From the NCBI GenBank assembly GCA_024233345.1, contig JACKPT010000006.1, forward strand, positions 1 through 64,000: a DNA stretch of 64,000 nucleotides, in the 5' to 3' direction. The translations under genes were made by a program, and so were the position numbers. Position 1 is the stretch's first letter; each line of letters begins with the position of its first letter. Shown here piece by piece: positions 1 through 7,764 of this stretch. A model generated the notes under the pieces. That model was not told the DNA's origin, searched no databases, and saw only the letters and a list, made by a program, of their open reading frames with translations. This DNA comes from Verrucomicrobiota bacterium. Lineage in GTDB: Bacteria > Verrucomicrobiota > Kiritimatiellia > CAIVKH01.

Positions 1-1
1 A

Positions 2-691
2 CCGCGCTGGCGGATCGACACCCGCAATTCGATACCGACAGCAGCGGGACTGGCCTCCTCCGCCTCTGGATTTGCCGCGCTGGTGAAGGCTTTGAACGAT
101 TGGTTCGACTGGGGACTCGATCCCCAGACGCAATCCATCCTGGCCCGGCTGGGCAGTGGTAGTGCCTGCCGTTCGGTCCTCGATGGGTTTGTTCTCTGGC
201 ATGAGGGGTCGGCCCCGGACGGAATGGACAGCTTCGCGGAACGGCTGGACATCACCTGGCCGGAGTTTCGAATTGGATTGTGGACGTTGTCCACCGACCG
301 AAAGCCCGTCAGCTCACGTGTTGCCATGAAGCGCACTGTGGACACATCGATCCTGTACCAGTCGTGGCCCGAACAATGCCGACAGGATTTGGCCCGGATG
401 AAGCAAGCGATGGAAGACCGCGACCTCAGTGCGGTCGGCCGGATTGCCGAACAGAATGCCCTTGCCATGCATGCCACCGGATTGGGGGCGTGGCCACCGG
501 TCCTCTTCTGGCTGCCGGAAAGCGTGGAGGCCATGAAAACGGTGTGGATGCTCAGGGAGCAAGGGATCGAGGTCTACCTGACCATGGATGCCGGGCCCAA
601 CGTGAAATTGATTTTCAACCAGCGCGATGAGGCCGCCATCCGGGAATCCGTACCCACCCTGAAAACCATCGCCCCGTTTGGGGACGGATAA
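2..691 (+). CDS. mvaD: Diphosphomevalonate decarboxylase, 5' end outside window
   Basis: ATP-dependent decarboxylation of mevalonate 5-diphosphate to isopentenyl diphosphate, the last step of the mevalonate pathway. The reading frame is open from base 2, so the N-terminal part lies upstream. The visible part begins with the GHMP-kinase-type stretch PTAAGLASSASGFAAL, followed by GSGSACRS with the serine/arginine region typical of this enzyme, then DGMDSFAE, and near the C-terminus MDAGPNVKLIF, a family signature. About 229 residues are present of a usual 320-330. A GTG at 83 is internal, not the start. The gene ends in a bidirectional terminator shared with the convergent hpf. A mevalonate route in this organism is notable because most bacteria use the MEP pathway; the polyprenyl synthase at 61 kb would consume its product. 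Confidence 0.93.
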   Translation, partial: PRWRIDTRNSIPTAAGLASSASGFAALVKALNDWFDWGLDPQTQSILARLGSGSACRSVLDGFVLWHEGSAPDGMDSFAERLDITWPEFRIGLWTLSTDRKPVSSRVAMKRTVDTSILYQSWPEQCRQDLARMKQAMEDRDLSAVGRIAEQNALAMHATGLGAWPPVLFWLPESVEAMKTVWMLREQGIEVYLTMDAGPNVKLIFNQRDEAAIRESVPTLKTIAPFGDG

Positions 692-721
692 AAAAACGGC
701 CCCGCTGTGCGGAGCCGTTTT
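692..721. terminator. Bidirectional rho-independent terminator between mvaD and hpf
   Basis: AAAACGGC and GCCGTTTT form the outer stem, CCGC/GCGG the inner stem, around a short TGT loop. A-run on one side and T-run on the other make it usable from both strands, which suits the convergent genes on each side. Confidence 0.85.
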
Positions 722-747
722 CATTACCTTGACGTGATTGGGTGCGG

Positions 748-1089
748 TCAGGAAAAGGCGATTGCCTCCTTGTCCACGCCCTTGGTTCGCTTGGAGATCC
801 GTTCCGTTTTGCGCTTCCGGAGCTGGCGCTCCATTTTTTCCACCAACAGGTCCACGGCCTCGAGCGGTTCGCTCGCCTTTTGCTCGGCAGCCATATCCTG
901 GCCGGGCACTTCCATCAGCAATTTCGCGACAAACTGTTTTTCCGATGCATGTGCGCTATCCATTCGCAACGTCACCCGGGCGCGCAAAGCCCGCTGCATG
1001 TACTGCTGTAATTTGCCAACCTTTTCAAGAATCAGATCACGTTTGCGATCTTCCAGAGTGAATTTTTCGGCATGAATCAGGATGTCCAT
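748..1089 (-). CDS. hpf: Ribosome hibernation promoting factor (short HPF/YfiA type)
   Basis: Ribosome-associated factor that binds the 30S decoding region in stationary phase and promotes inactive ribosomes. The 113-residue protein covers the single beta-alpha-beta-beta-beta-alpha S30AE domain: MDILIHAEKFTLEDR at the start, then LQQYMQRALRARVTLRMD, and a basic helix RQLRKRKTERISKR. There is no long C-terminal dimerisation domain, so it is the short form. An AGGAGG ribosome binding site lies just upstream of the ATG at 1089. The C-terminal tail is Lys-rich. The upstream region carries two TTCCAA-TTGGAA palindromes that may be its regulatory sites. Confidence 0.9.
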   Translation of the reverse strand: MDILIHAEKFTLEDRKRDLILEKVGKLQQYMQRALRARVTLRMDSAHASEKQFVAKLLMEVPGQDMAAEQKASEPLEAVDLLVEKMERQLRKRKTERISKRTKGVDKEAIAFS

Positions 1090-1135
1090 TGAGGTCCTCC
1101 TATCCTGTTTGTTGGGCTAGTTTCGAGTCTGCCGC

Positions 1136-1185
1136 TTCCAAACATTGGAAGATGTACGGCAGGGTTTTTCCAACCATTGGAAAAA
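1136..1185. promoter_or_regulatory. Two TTCCAA-N3-TTGGAA palindromes upstream of hpf
   Basis: TTCCAAACATTGGAA lies at 1136-1150 and TTTTTCCAACCATTGGAAAAA at 1165-1185, so the palindrome centres are 32 bp apart (three helical turns). This is the arrangement expected of a dimeric regulator bound on one face. The rest of the 1090-1437 gap holds no recognisable gene. Which neighbour is controlled, hpf or the gene at 1438, cannot be told from sequence. Confidence 0.55.
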
Positions 1186-1437
1186 AGGTTTGCACAGAGG
1201 GTATGACCGTCGGCCGTGGAAACTGTTCATCGAATCTGGGAGGAGGAACCGACGCCGTGTTCCGGCCCATGGAAGACACCAAACCCGGCCCCTGCAGAAA
1301 GCGCCAGTGCATCCTCCGCCTCATCCCCATCATGCGCCTCGTGTTTCCATGGTTGCGTGCTCTTCGCTACATCCCTAGGATACCCCGACAAACCAACCCG
1401 GTCCAGTGATTTCCGGACAGAAAGAGAGGAAGGGAAG

Positions 1438-2034
1438 ATGACGATGAGGAGAAACCAATATAGCCGTTGGCTACTGACTGCAACCATGGCGCTCGGTGCT
1501 CTCGCCACCACCACGCAAGCCCAGCAGGGTCCGATGGACTTCATGCAGGTGATGCAGCAAATGATGGCGGGGGGTACCAACAAAACCGTGAATTTCAGAA
1601 CTTTGAAGGAACTGCTGCCGGAAACCGTGGCGGGCCTGAAACGGACCAGCATCGAAGGTGAAAAGAGTTCAGCGATGGGCGTGACCATCGCTTTTGCCGA
1701 AGCCGACTATGAAGGATCAGATCGGGCCAGGGTCACCGCCAAGATCACCGACCTGAGCGCGATGGGACAAGTCATGTTGATGGCGCAACTCGCGTGGACT
1801 CAGAGTGAAATTGACCGGGAGAGTGATGAGGAGTATCAGCGGACCACCACCCTCCAGGGCTTCAAAGCCATGGAGCGGTACAATCAGCGGAACTCCGAAG
1901 GGGAGATTCAGGTTTTTGTCGATGAACGCTTTGCCGTTGAAGTGCGGGGCAGGAATGTGGGTGCCGACACCCTGAAAGCCGCCCTGGAAGGCATCGATCT
2001 CCAAGCTCTCGCCGACATCAAACCGGAAGAATAA
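1438..2034 (+). CDS. Exported protein of unknown function
   Basis: A 198-residue protein with a signal peptide (RRNQYSRWLLTATMALGALA followed by a TTTQAQ cleavage region), so probably periplasmic. The mature part starts with a Met/Gln-rich stretch (MDFMQVMQQMMAGG) and continues with KELLPETVAGLKRTSIEG and alternating hydrophobic strands. I do not recognise a function. I chose the ATG at 1438 because GAGAGGAAGGG sits directly upstream and because the frame upstream of it has no coding character. It is a single-gene unit between hpf (divergent) and a convergent exported protein gene. Confidence 0.75.
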   Translation: MTMRRNQYSRWLLTATMALGALATTTQAQQGPMDFMQVMQQMMAGGTNKTVNFRTLKELLPETVAGLKRTSIEGEKSSAMGVTIAFAEADYEGSDRARVTAKITDLSAMGQVMLMAQLAWTQSEIDRESDEEYQRTTTLQGFKAMERYNQRNSEGEIQVFVDERFAVEVRGRNVGADTLKAALEGIDLQALADIKPEE

Positions 2035-2067
2035 TTCCGGTTCCAAGTCCGGTGCGCGTCAACGGCC

Positions 2068-2964
2068 TCAGGGCAGTTCGGCGCGTACGCGGATCATCAG
2101 GTCGGGAATTGTCAGCCCGTTGGTAATGATCGTGCTGGAAACGGTATCCGTGGCAACCATCGGATCATACAGATCGGAAAATTGATTGTTCATCAGGCTG
2201 CTGGTTGTGGATTGTACCTGATAGGTGACACCGATCGAAGAGGGCCAGAACACTTCCAGATCCTGCGCCCCTGAAGGCCGCATATTCACCACGGCAAGAT
2301 AGGACTGTCCATCGGCAGGGTCACTGCCCAACTGGTGTTCGAGGTAATCATCGAACCCGTCACCATCTGAATCATCCAGCAGATCGCTCGACCCATAGCT
2401 CTTTTCCCACGAGGCATTCAAGCCATCGCCATCGAGATCATTGGTAGACAGGGGCTTCCCCGTGCAGGGAATCTGTGCATAGAATCGACCGTACTCATCT
2501 CCATAAACCGGGACATCGTACAGTTGTGAATCGCCATAGAAGGAGGAGGATACAAGGTCTTCTCGATTAAACACCCGGGCAAATATAATTGGGGACTCTG
2601 TCATGGCGGACCGACGAAAATATCCCAATGAACCGGAAAACATCCCGGAGACTTCCATGGAGCCATCCACGCCCTCGCCGATGCGGACGGTCTGAATCAC
2701 CACATTATTCGGATTGCTGGGCGTGCCGTCCGGGTTCGGAGGATAGGGCACGCCATCCACGGCATGAATAATTTGCACCAGCGTGCCGGTTACGTAGGTC
2801 AGACCCCAGTAGATACAACTGGGATTCCGGCCCTGGAGAAGCTGGCCGAACTCATTGCAGATTCCATTGGTGGACCCGAAGGCAAGCGGCGTCTCCTGCC
2901 CCTGCACCCGGGGCAGGCACAACAATGAGCCAGCAACCAATCCTGTATAGATTAACGTTTTCAT
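2068..2964 (-). CDS. Exported calcium-binding-like protein, paralogue of the one at 4507-5403
   Basis: A 298-residue secreted protein with a signal peptide (KTLIYTGLVAGSLLCLPRVQG). It contains a Kiritimatiellota/Verrucomicrobia-style acidic repeat DLDGDGLNASWEK and DDSDGDGFDDYLE, which resembles thrombospondin type 3 calcium-binding loops, and ends in a beta-rich module with VTYQVQSTTSSL. It is clearly paralogous with the protein two genes upstream: both are 298 residues and share QETPLAFG-like N-termini, NPSCxYWGL, IRIGEGVDGS and SSFYGDSQ blocks. The ATG at 2964 has GAGGGG eight bases upstream; the TTG two codons earlier does not. Function unknown. Confidence 0.75.
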   Translation of the reverse strand: MKTLIYTGLVAGSLLCLPRVQGQETPLAFGSTNGICNEFGQLLQGRNPSCIYWGLTYVTGTLVQIIHAVDGVPYPPNPDGTPSNPNNVVIQTVRIGEGVDGSMEVSGMFSGSLGYFRRSAMTESPIIFARVFNREDLVSSSFYGDSQLYDVPVYGDEYGRFYAQIPCTGKPLSTNDLDGDGLNASWEKSYGSSDLLDDSDGDGFDDYLEHQLGSDPADGQSYLAVVNMRPSGAQDLEVFWPSSIGVTYQVQSTTSSLMNNQFSDLYDPMVATDTVSSTIITNGLTIPDLMIRVRAELP

Positions 2965-3254
2965 AACCAATACCCCTCACGCATCCACTTCGCTCTTTAC
3001 ACGTACGGTTGGATAAAGAGCATGACCCATGCCAAAGTGCGTCGGTCAGGGGAATTGAATGGCAGGTAAGGACGATAACCAGCGAATCCACTGGCAATTC
3101 TGGCTCAAACCATACTGGACCACGCCGTGCCAGTAGGCCTGGGTCGAGATATCCGGCAATTTGTCAATTTTGCGCACGGGTGGAGCGATTCACCCAAAAT
3201 GACACAAAATAATCAAAAGACGCGGCAATCGCCGCCGTCCGGAGAGGGTTCGGG

Positions 3255-4493
3255 TCAGTGATCAGACACGGTGACGTCAAGGCGTTCGGCAGCCCAAGTC
3301 AATAATTGATCGGCACACGCCCGCTTGGAGAGGGTCCCCCATTCGACCACCTGTTCGCCTCTGGGGCCGGAGATCCAGGTGTAGGTTCCCTGACTCCCTC
3401 CGAGGGCTTCAGGAGAATTGAGCAGGATGCCGTCGAGGTGCTTACGCTGCAATTTAGCTTGAGCCTTGGGGATGCCGTCCTCGGTTTGCAGGGCAAATCC
3501 CACGGCAAGTTGACCGGGTCGTTTTTGCTGGCTCAAGGTTGCCGCGATGTCCGGTGTGGGCACCAGCTCCAGCGAAAACGGCTCGGTGGTTTTGGGGAGC
3601 TTCTGGTCGGCAACATGGGCCGGACGATAGTCGGCCACTGCGGCAGCAAAGACAAACAAGTCCGCCTCAGCGGCGATCGGGGCGGACGTCGCCAGCATTT
3701 CATCGGCACTGTTCACAGCATGCAGGGTCACACCATCAAGCCGTGGCAGGTGTTGCTCCGGAACCGGACCAGTGACAAAGTCAACCGTAGCCCCCATGGC
3801 CACCGCAGCCTCCGCCAGCGCCTGCCCCATCTTTCCCGAGCTGGGGTTACTGAGAAAGCGAACCGGGTCCAGCTGCTCCCGGGTCGGCCCGGACAGAACG
3901 AGAACCCGTCGATGGCGCAGGGGGCGAGCAGCCTGGTTGCCGGGCACCTGTTTGCGGATCTGCTCCACGAGGAGGGCCGGCTCCATCATTCGCCCCGGAC
4001 CTTCAGCCCCGCAGGCAAGCAATCCATCTTCCGGCCCCAGCTTGACCCAGCCCAGCCCTTCCAAGGTCCGGACATTTTGCTGTACCACAGGCTGGTTCCA
4101 CATCTCGGTATTCATGGCGGGGGCAAAATACTTCAGGCAACCCTGAGGAAGCGACAAGGCACAGGTGGATAATAGATCGGAGCCGAATCCGTGGGCCAGC
4201 TTGGCGATCATGTCCGCAGTGGCGGGTGCGAGCAGGAAGAGGTCTGCCCGGGTTGCAGGATACAGATGGGGATAGGCCGCCTCGCCGATGGATTGGGCGC
4301 TGGGGGGGAACAGGTCGGTTAATGCAGGGTTCCCGGTGACCGCGGAAAACGTCCGGGGCGCGATGAACTGGGTGGCGGCCTCGGACAGGACGACATGAAC
4401 ATCAAATCCGGCTTTTCGAAACCGGGAGGCAACCTCCACGGTCTTGTAGGCGGCAATTCCCCCACTGACTCCGAGTAGCAAGAGATTCTTCAC
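3255..4493 (-). CDS. coaBC: Bifunctional phosphopantothenoylcysteine decarboxylase / phosphopantothenate-cysteine ligase
   Basis: Makes 4'-phosphopantetheine from 4'-phosphopantothenate and cysteine in coenzyme A synthesis. The N-terminal flavoprotein (CoaC) domain starts NLLLLGVSGGIAAYK and includes the FAPAMNTEMW substrate-binding motif and a lid-type cysteine in LLACGAEGPGRM. The C-terminal CoaB domain starts RVLVLSGPTREQLDPVR, with FLSNPSSGKMG and FAAAVADYRP. At 412 residues it is full length. I start it at the GTG at 4493, 13 bases after the stop of the upstream exported-protein gene; the longer ATG reading overlaps that gene. It lies between two paralogous exported proteins, an odd setting for a CoA gene, perhaps a shared transcript from 6052 downwards. 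Confidence 0.92.
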   Translation of the reverse strand: MKNLLLLGVSGGIAAYKTVEVASRFRKAGFDVHVVLSEAATQFIAPRTFSAVTGNPALTDLFPPSAQSIGEAAYPHLYPATRADLFLLAPATADMIAKLAHGFGSDLLSTCALSLPQGCLKYFAPAMNTEMWNQPVVQQNVRTLEGLGWVKLGPEDGLLACGAEGPGRMMEPALLVEQIRKQVPGNQAARPLRHRRVLVLSGPTREQLDPVRFLSNPSSGKMGQALAEAAVAMGATVDFVTGPVPEQHLPRLDGVTLHAVNSADEMLATSAPIAAEADLFVFAAAVADYRPAHVADQKLPKTTEPFSLELVPTPDIAATLSQQKRPGQLAVGFALQTEDGIPKAQAKLQRKHLDGILLNSPEALGGSQGTYTWISGPRGEQVVEWGTLSKRACADQLLTWAAERLDVTVSDH

Positions 4494-4506
4494 ATCGGAA
4501 CGGTGG

Positions 4507-5403
4507 TCAGGGCGTGATAACCCGCACCCGGAAGTGGACATCGCTCCACTCCTGAGCATTGGTAACCACGGTGCCAGCGACAGTATCGGTTGCTTCGATG
4601 GTCGCGTTCACCGGGTCGAAGACCGGGTCCATCAACCCATTGGTCGAGATCTGCAATTGGTAGACGGTACCACTCACCGAGGCCCACATCACCATCAGAT
4701 CCTTGGCGTTGTAGGGAATCAATTCGACCATCGCGAGGAATGATGTGTCATCGAGGGCATCCGTGCCCGCGAGCATTTCATCGCCATCGCGCACGCCATC
4801 ACGATCGGAGTCGGGGTTGTTTGGGTCGGTACCAAAACTCTTTTCCCAGGAACCGATCATGCCATCCTGATCAAGATCGCTGGTATCGAGCGGTTGATCG
4901 GTCGCTTCAACCTGGGCGAAGAACCGGTCGTAGTCATCCCCAAACACCGGGACATCAAAGACCTGGGAGTCACCATAAAAGGAGCTTTCCGCCTCGCTGA
5001 CGCCATTGAATACCCGGGCAAAAATCTTGGGGGATACCATCATGGATGAACGTCGAAAATACCCCAGAGTTCCGGAAAAAAGTCCCGATTCAGACAGTGA
5101 ACCGTCCACCCCCTCGCCGATGCGAATGGTTTGAATGACCAGATTGTTGGTATTGCCAGGTGAGCCGTCGGGGTTGGCCGGATAAATCGAACCATCCAGG
5201 GTCTGGAGGATCTGGACAATCGGTCCGGAAACCGGGTCAAGCCCCCAGTAGGTACAACTGGGATTGCGGCCGGGAAGGACCTGGCCGAACTCGTCCACAA
5301 TGGCGTTCGTTGCGCCAAATGAAAGCGGGGTTTCCTGGGCCATGGCCACCCCCACGCTGAAAGCGAATATCACGCCGATATACCTGAGCCTCAAGGTTTT
5401 CAT
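4507..5403 (-). CDS. Exported calcium-binding-like protein, paralogue of the one at 2068-2964
   Basis: A 298-residue secreted protein with signal peptide RYIGVIFAFSVGVAMAQ. Acidic loops DLDQDGMIGSWEK and DPNNPDSDRDGVRDGDE match thrombospondin type 3-like calcium-binding repeats and are followed by a C-terminal beta module (VYQLQISTNGLMD). It shares length and block order with the protein downstream of coaBC, so the pair arose by duplication. The ATG at 5403 has GGGGAG seven bases upstream and I prefer it to the TTG at 5418. It follows a PEP-CTERM protein gene by 25 bases, which suggests one transcript carrying PEP-CTERM protein, this protein and coaBC. Confidence 0.75.
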   Translation of the reverse strand: MKTLRLRYIGVIFAFSVGVAMAQETPLSFGATNAIVDEFGQVLPGRNPSCTYWGLDPVSGPIVQILQTLDGSIYPANPDGSPGNTNNLVIQTIRIGEGVDGSLSESGLFSGTLGYFRRSSMMVSPKIFARVFNGVSEAESSFYGDSQVFDVPVFGDDYDRFFAQVEATDQPLDTSDLDQDGMIGSWEKSFGTDPNNPDSDRDGVRDGDEMLAGTDALDDTSFLAMVELIPYNAKDLMVMWASVSGTVYQLQISTNGLMDPVFDPVNATIEATDTVAGTVVTNAQEWSDVHFRVRVITP

Positions 5404-5428
5404 CTTCTTTCTCCCCAATCCCCCCAGC

Positions 5429-6052
5429 CTATTCGTTCGACTTTCCCCGATTGATTTTTCTGCGCATGCTCACTCTCATGGCAAACATCATCCCCGCCAT
5501 CACCAGGAACAAGTTGACCGTGCTCGGTTCGGGAATGATGACAAAATTATTATAATTGGTGGTTTGCAGCGACCCTCCGGGATCGGCCTGGATCGTGACC
5601 ACACCAAAGATCACCTGGGTCAAGGCAAAGACATCCGACGTGCCCCAGTAGATCATTCCGGTTAATGGATTGGAGGCATTGTAGAAGCGGATATAGGCAT
5701 AGTTGATCGAAGTGGAATCAAACTGAACGGTGGTAAAAAAGGTTCCATTACTTCCTGTATTGACACTGTCAATTTCCACCGTTCCTAGAATTACATCATC
5801 ACCAAGGGTCGTCTCCGGAATCAGGTTAGTGCCCCCGTAGGTTGCAAATAAATTTCCCGCTCCATCCCCAGTATCGATATCGCCAGATCCAATGATTTCG
5901 ACAATTGAGCCATCGGCCAAGGGTACGCCCAAGTTGTCCAGGATCGAGTTCAGGACAAAGATGTCCAAGTCGATGGTCGCGGCACGGCACAGGGTGCCCA
6001 CGCTTCCCGTCAGGGCAAGCAACACCATCCAGATTTGAACGATCCGATTCAC
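5429..6052 (-). CDS. PEP-CTERM sorting-signal protein
   Basis: A 207-residue exported protein. It has an N-terminal signal peptide (MVLLALTGSVGTLCRA) and a textbook PEP-CTERM tail: the motif IPEPST, then a hydrophobic helix VNLFLVMAGMMFAM, then a basic end RVSMRRKINR. In known systems such tails are recognised by an exosortase (EpsH/XrtA family) linked to exopolysaccharide production. The body is Gly/Asn/Thr-rich and probably beta-structured. The GTG start at 6052 has GAGGGA upstream. No exosortase gene is in this window. Likely first gene of a minus-strand unit with the 4507 and coaBC genes. Confidence 0.88.
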   Translation of the reverse strand: MNRIVQIWMVLLALTGSVGTLCRAATIDLDIFVLNSILDNLGVPLADGSIVEIIGSGDIDTGDGAGNLFATYGGTNLIPETTLGDDVILGTVEIDSVNTGSNGTFFTTVQFDSTSINYAYIRFYNASNPLTGMIYWGTSDVFALTQVIFGVVTIQADPGGSLQTTNYNNFVIIPEPSTVNLFLVMAGMMFAMRVSMRRKINRGKSNE

Positions 6053-6353
6053 TCTTCCCTCAATTGCACAAACTCATCACACATCGTACCCGCAGAAGTC
6101 CTCCGGGGCACCGTATAAACTAACCCGGTTGATCGATCCTGTATATCCGATAAGGGGCAAAGGAATCCCCTCCACCCCAGCCGATGAGCTAAGCATGGCA
6201 GTCCCCGGGAGTCAATGGCGAAACTGTTAGGATTTGGCCAGAGGACGCTCGCCGGACGGGGCCACCGCCACGGGAATGAACCGTTTTACCCGGATAAGGT
6301 GAACTCCGGGCTCACCTGGGTGGCTTCCGCCCCCTCTGAATGCTGATTTAGTC

Positions 6354-6381
6354 TTGACCGGGACACCATTCAATCTATAGT
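6354..6381 (+). promoter_or_regulatory. Candidate sigma-70-type promoter for the nusA operon
   Basis: TTGACC at 6354-6359 and TATAGT at 6376-6381 with a 16-base spacer, about 120 bases upstream of nusA. The rest of the 6053-6500 gap shows no gene. Prediction by eye only. Confidence 0.45.
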
Positions 6382-6500
6382 GGTCAGGCTTTGACAGTTT
6401 GGCCGCCGGTGAGAGTGGGTCTATTTGCCCACTCTTTTCTGTCTCGGGACATTGCGTCGGCGATGGGGTCGTGGATTAGGCATGATATAGGGAACTGGTT

Positions 6501-7760
6501 ATGAATAACGAATTGCTTGCGGTGGTTGAGCACATGGAGAGAGAGCGCGGAATCAGCCGCGAAACGCTGCTCACGGCAATTGAATCGGCGGTACTTGGCG
6601 CGGCCAAGAAGAGTGTCAGCCCTGCCCAGGAGCTGCGGATCGTGATTGACCGCAAGACATACGACTTCAAGGCATTCGCGCAAGTAACCGTGGTAGAAAA
6701 GGTTACGCTTCCGCATGACGAGATTTCCCTGACCGAGGCCAAGCGGCGCGACCCGGAGGCGAAGCTTGGGGATGTCATGGAGATCGAGGTGACCCCCAGA
6801 AATTTTGGCCGGATCGCTGCCCAGACTGCCAAGCAGGCAATTCTCCATCGGATCCGTCAGGCCGAGCGCGACATGACCTTTGAAGAGTATAAGGACCGGA
6901 TCCATGACATTGTCAGCGGAACCGTGCGCCGGTTTGAGCGCAGTGACGTGATTCTGGATCTCGGGCGCTGCGAAGCGGTTTTAAGTGGGCGGGAGCGGGT
7001 TCCCACCGAGGAATACCAGGTCGGAGACCGGATCCGCGCCATGATTGTCGAGGTCGACAACAAGCCGCAGGGAACTTTGATCCTTCTGTCCAGAAGCCAT
7101 CCGGACTTTGTGAAGCGTCTTTTTGAGCTTGAGGTGTCGGAAATCGCCGACAAAACAGTAGAAATCCGGGCGATTGCCCGGGAAGCAGGCTTCCGGACCA
7201 AAGTCGCGGTGACCTCCAATGACGACAAGGTGGATCCTGTGGGCGCCTGTGTGGGTCTGCGGGGCACCCGGGTCAAGAATATCGTCCGCGAGCTCTCCGG
7301 GGAGAAGATCGACATTGTCCGGTGGAGCGACGATGTGAAAACCTTCGTGACCAACGCCCTGGCGCCGGCAAAATTGGTGCGCATGGTGATTGATGAAGAC
7401 ACCCGGACCATCACCATCATCGTGGATTCCGACCAATTATCGCTGGCGATTGGCAAGAAGGGCCAGAATGCCCGACTGACCGCCAAGCTGACCGGATGGA
7501 AGATCGATATCCAGAAGGATGAAGCCGACATTGGTTTTGAGGAAAAAGTGGCCAAAGCGGTGGCCAAACTTGCCCAGACTGAAGGCATCGGCGAGGAAAA
7601 TGCTGAATTGCTGGTAGCCTCTGGATTTCTCACCCTCGAAGGCATCCTTGCCGCGGAACTCGAGGATCTGGTTGCGGTGGAAGGCATGACGCCTGAGACT
7701 GCGGCTGAAATACGCGCTGCCGCGGAAAGCGCGTTTGAAAAGCAGGAGCCTAGCTACTAA
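6501..7760 (+). CDS. nusA: Transcription termination/antitermination factor NusA
   Basis: RNA polymerase-associated factor controlling pausing, termination and antitermination. The N-terminal polymerase-binding domain (NNELLAVVEHMERERGISRE) covers about residues 1-125, followed by an S1 domain (HDIVSGTVRRFERSDVILDL), two KH domains (VGACVGLRGTRVKNIVREL and SLAIGKKGQNARLTAKL), and a C-terminal helix-hairpin-helix region (EGIGEENAELLVASGFL, about residues 355-415). At 419 residues it is full length for a one-extension NusA. infB follows four bases after the stop. Usual upstream partner rimP is not present between here and the PEP-CTERM gene, so the operon starts with nusA. Confidence 0.96.
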   Translation: MNNELLAVVEHMERERGISRETLLTAIESAVLGAAKKSVSPAQELRIVIDRKTYDFKAFAQVTVVEKVTLPHDEISLTEAKRRDPEAKLGDVMEIEVTPRNFGRIAAQTAKQAILHRIRQAERDMTFEEYKDRIHDIVSGTVRRFERSDVILDLGRCEAVLSGRERVPTEEYQVGDRIRAMIVEVDNKPQGTLILLSRSHPDFVKRLFELEVSEIADKTVEIRAIAREAGFRTKVAVTSNDDKVDPVGACVGLRGTRVKNIVRELSGEKIDIVRWSDDVKTFVTNALAPAKLVRMVIDEDTRTITIIVDSDQLSLAIGKKGQNARLTAKLTGWKIDIQKDEADIGFEEKVAKAVAKLAQTEGIGEENAELLVASGFLTLEGILAAELEDLVAVEGMTPETAAEIRAAAESAFEKQEPSY

Positions 7761-7764
7761 CACA

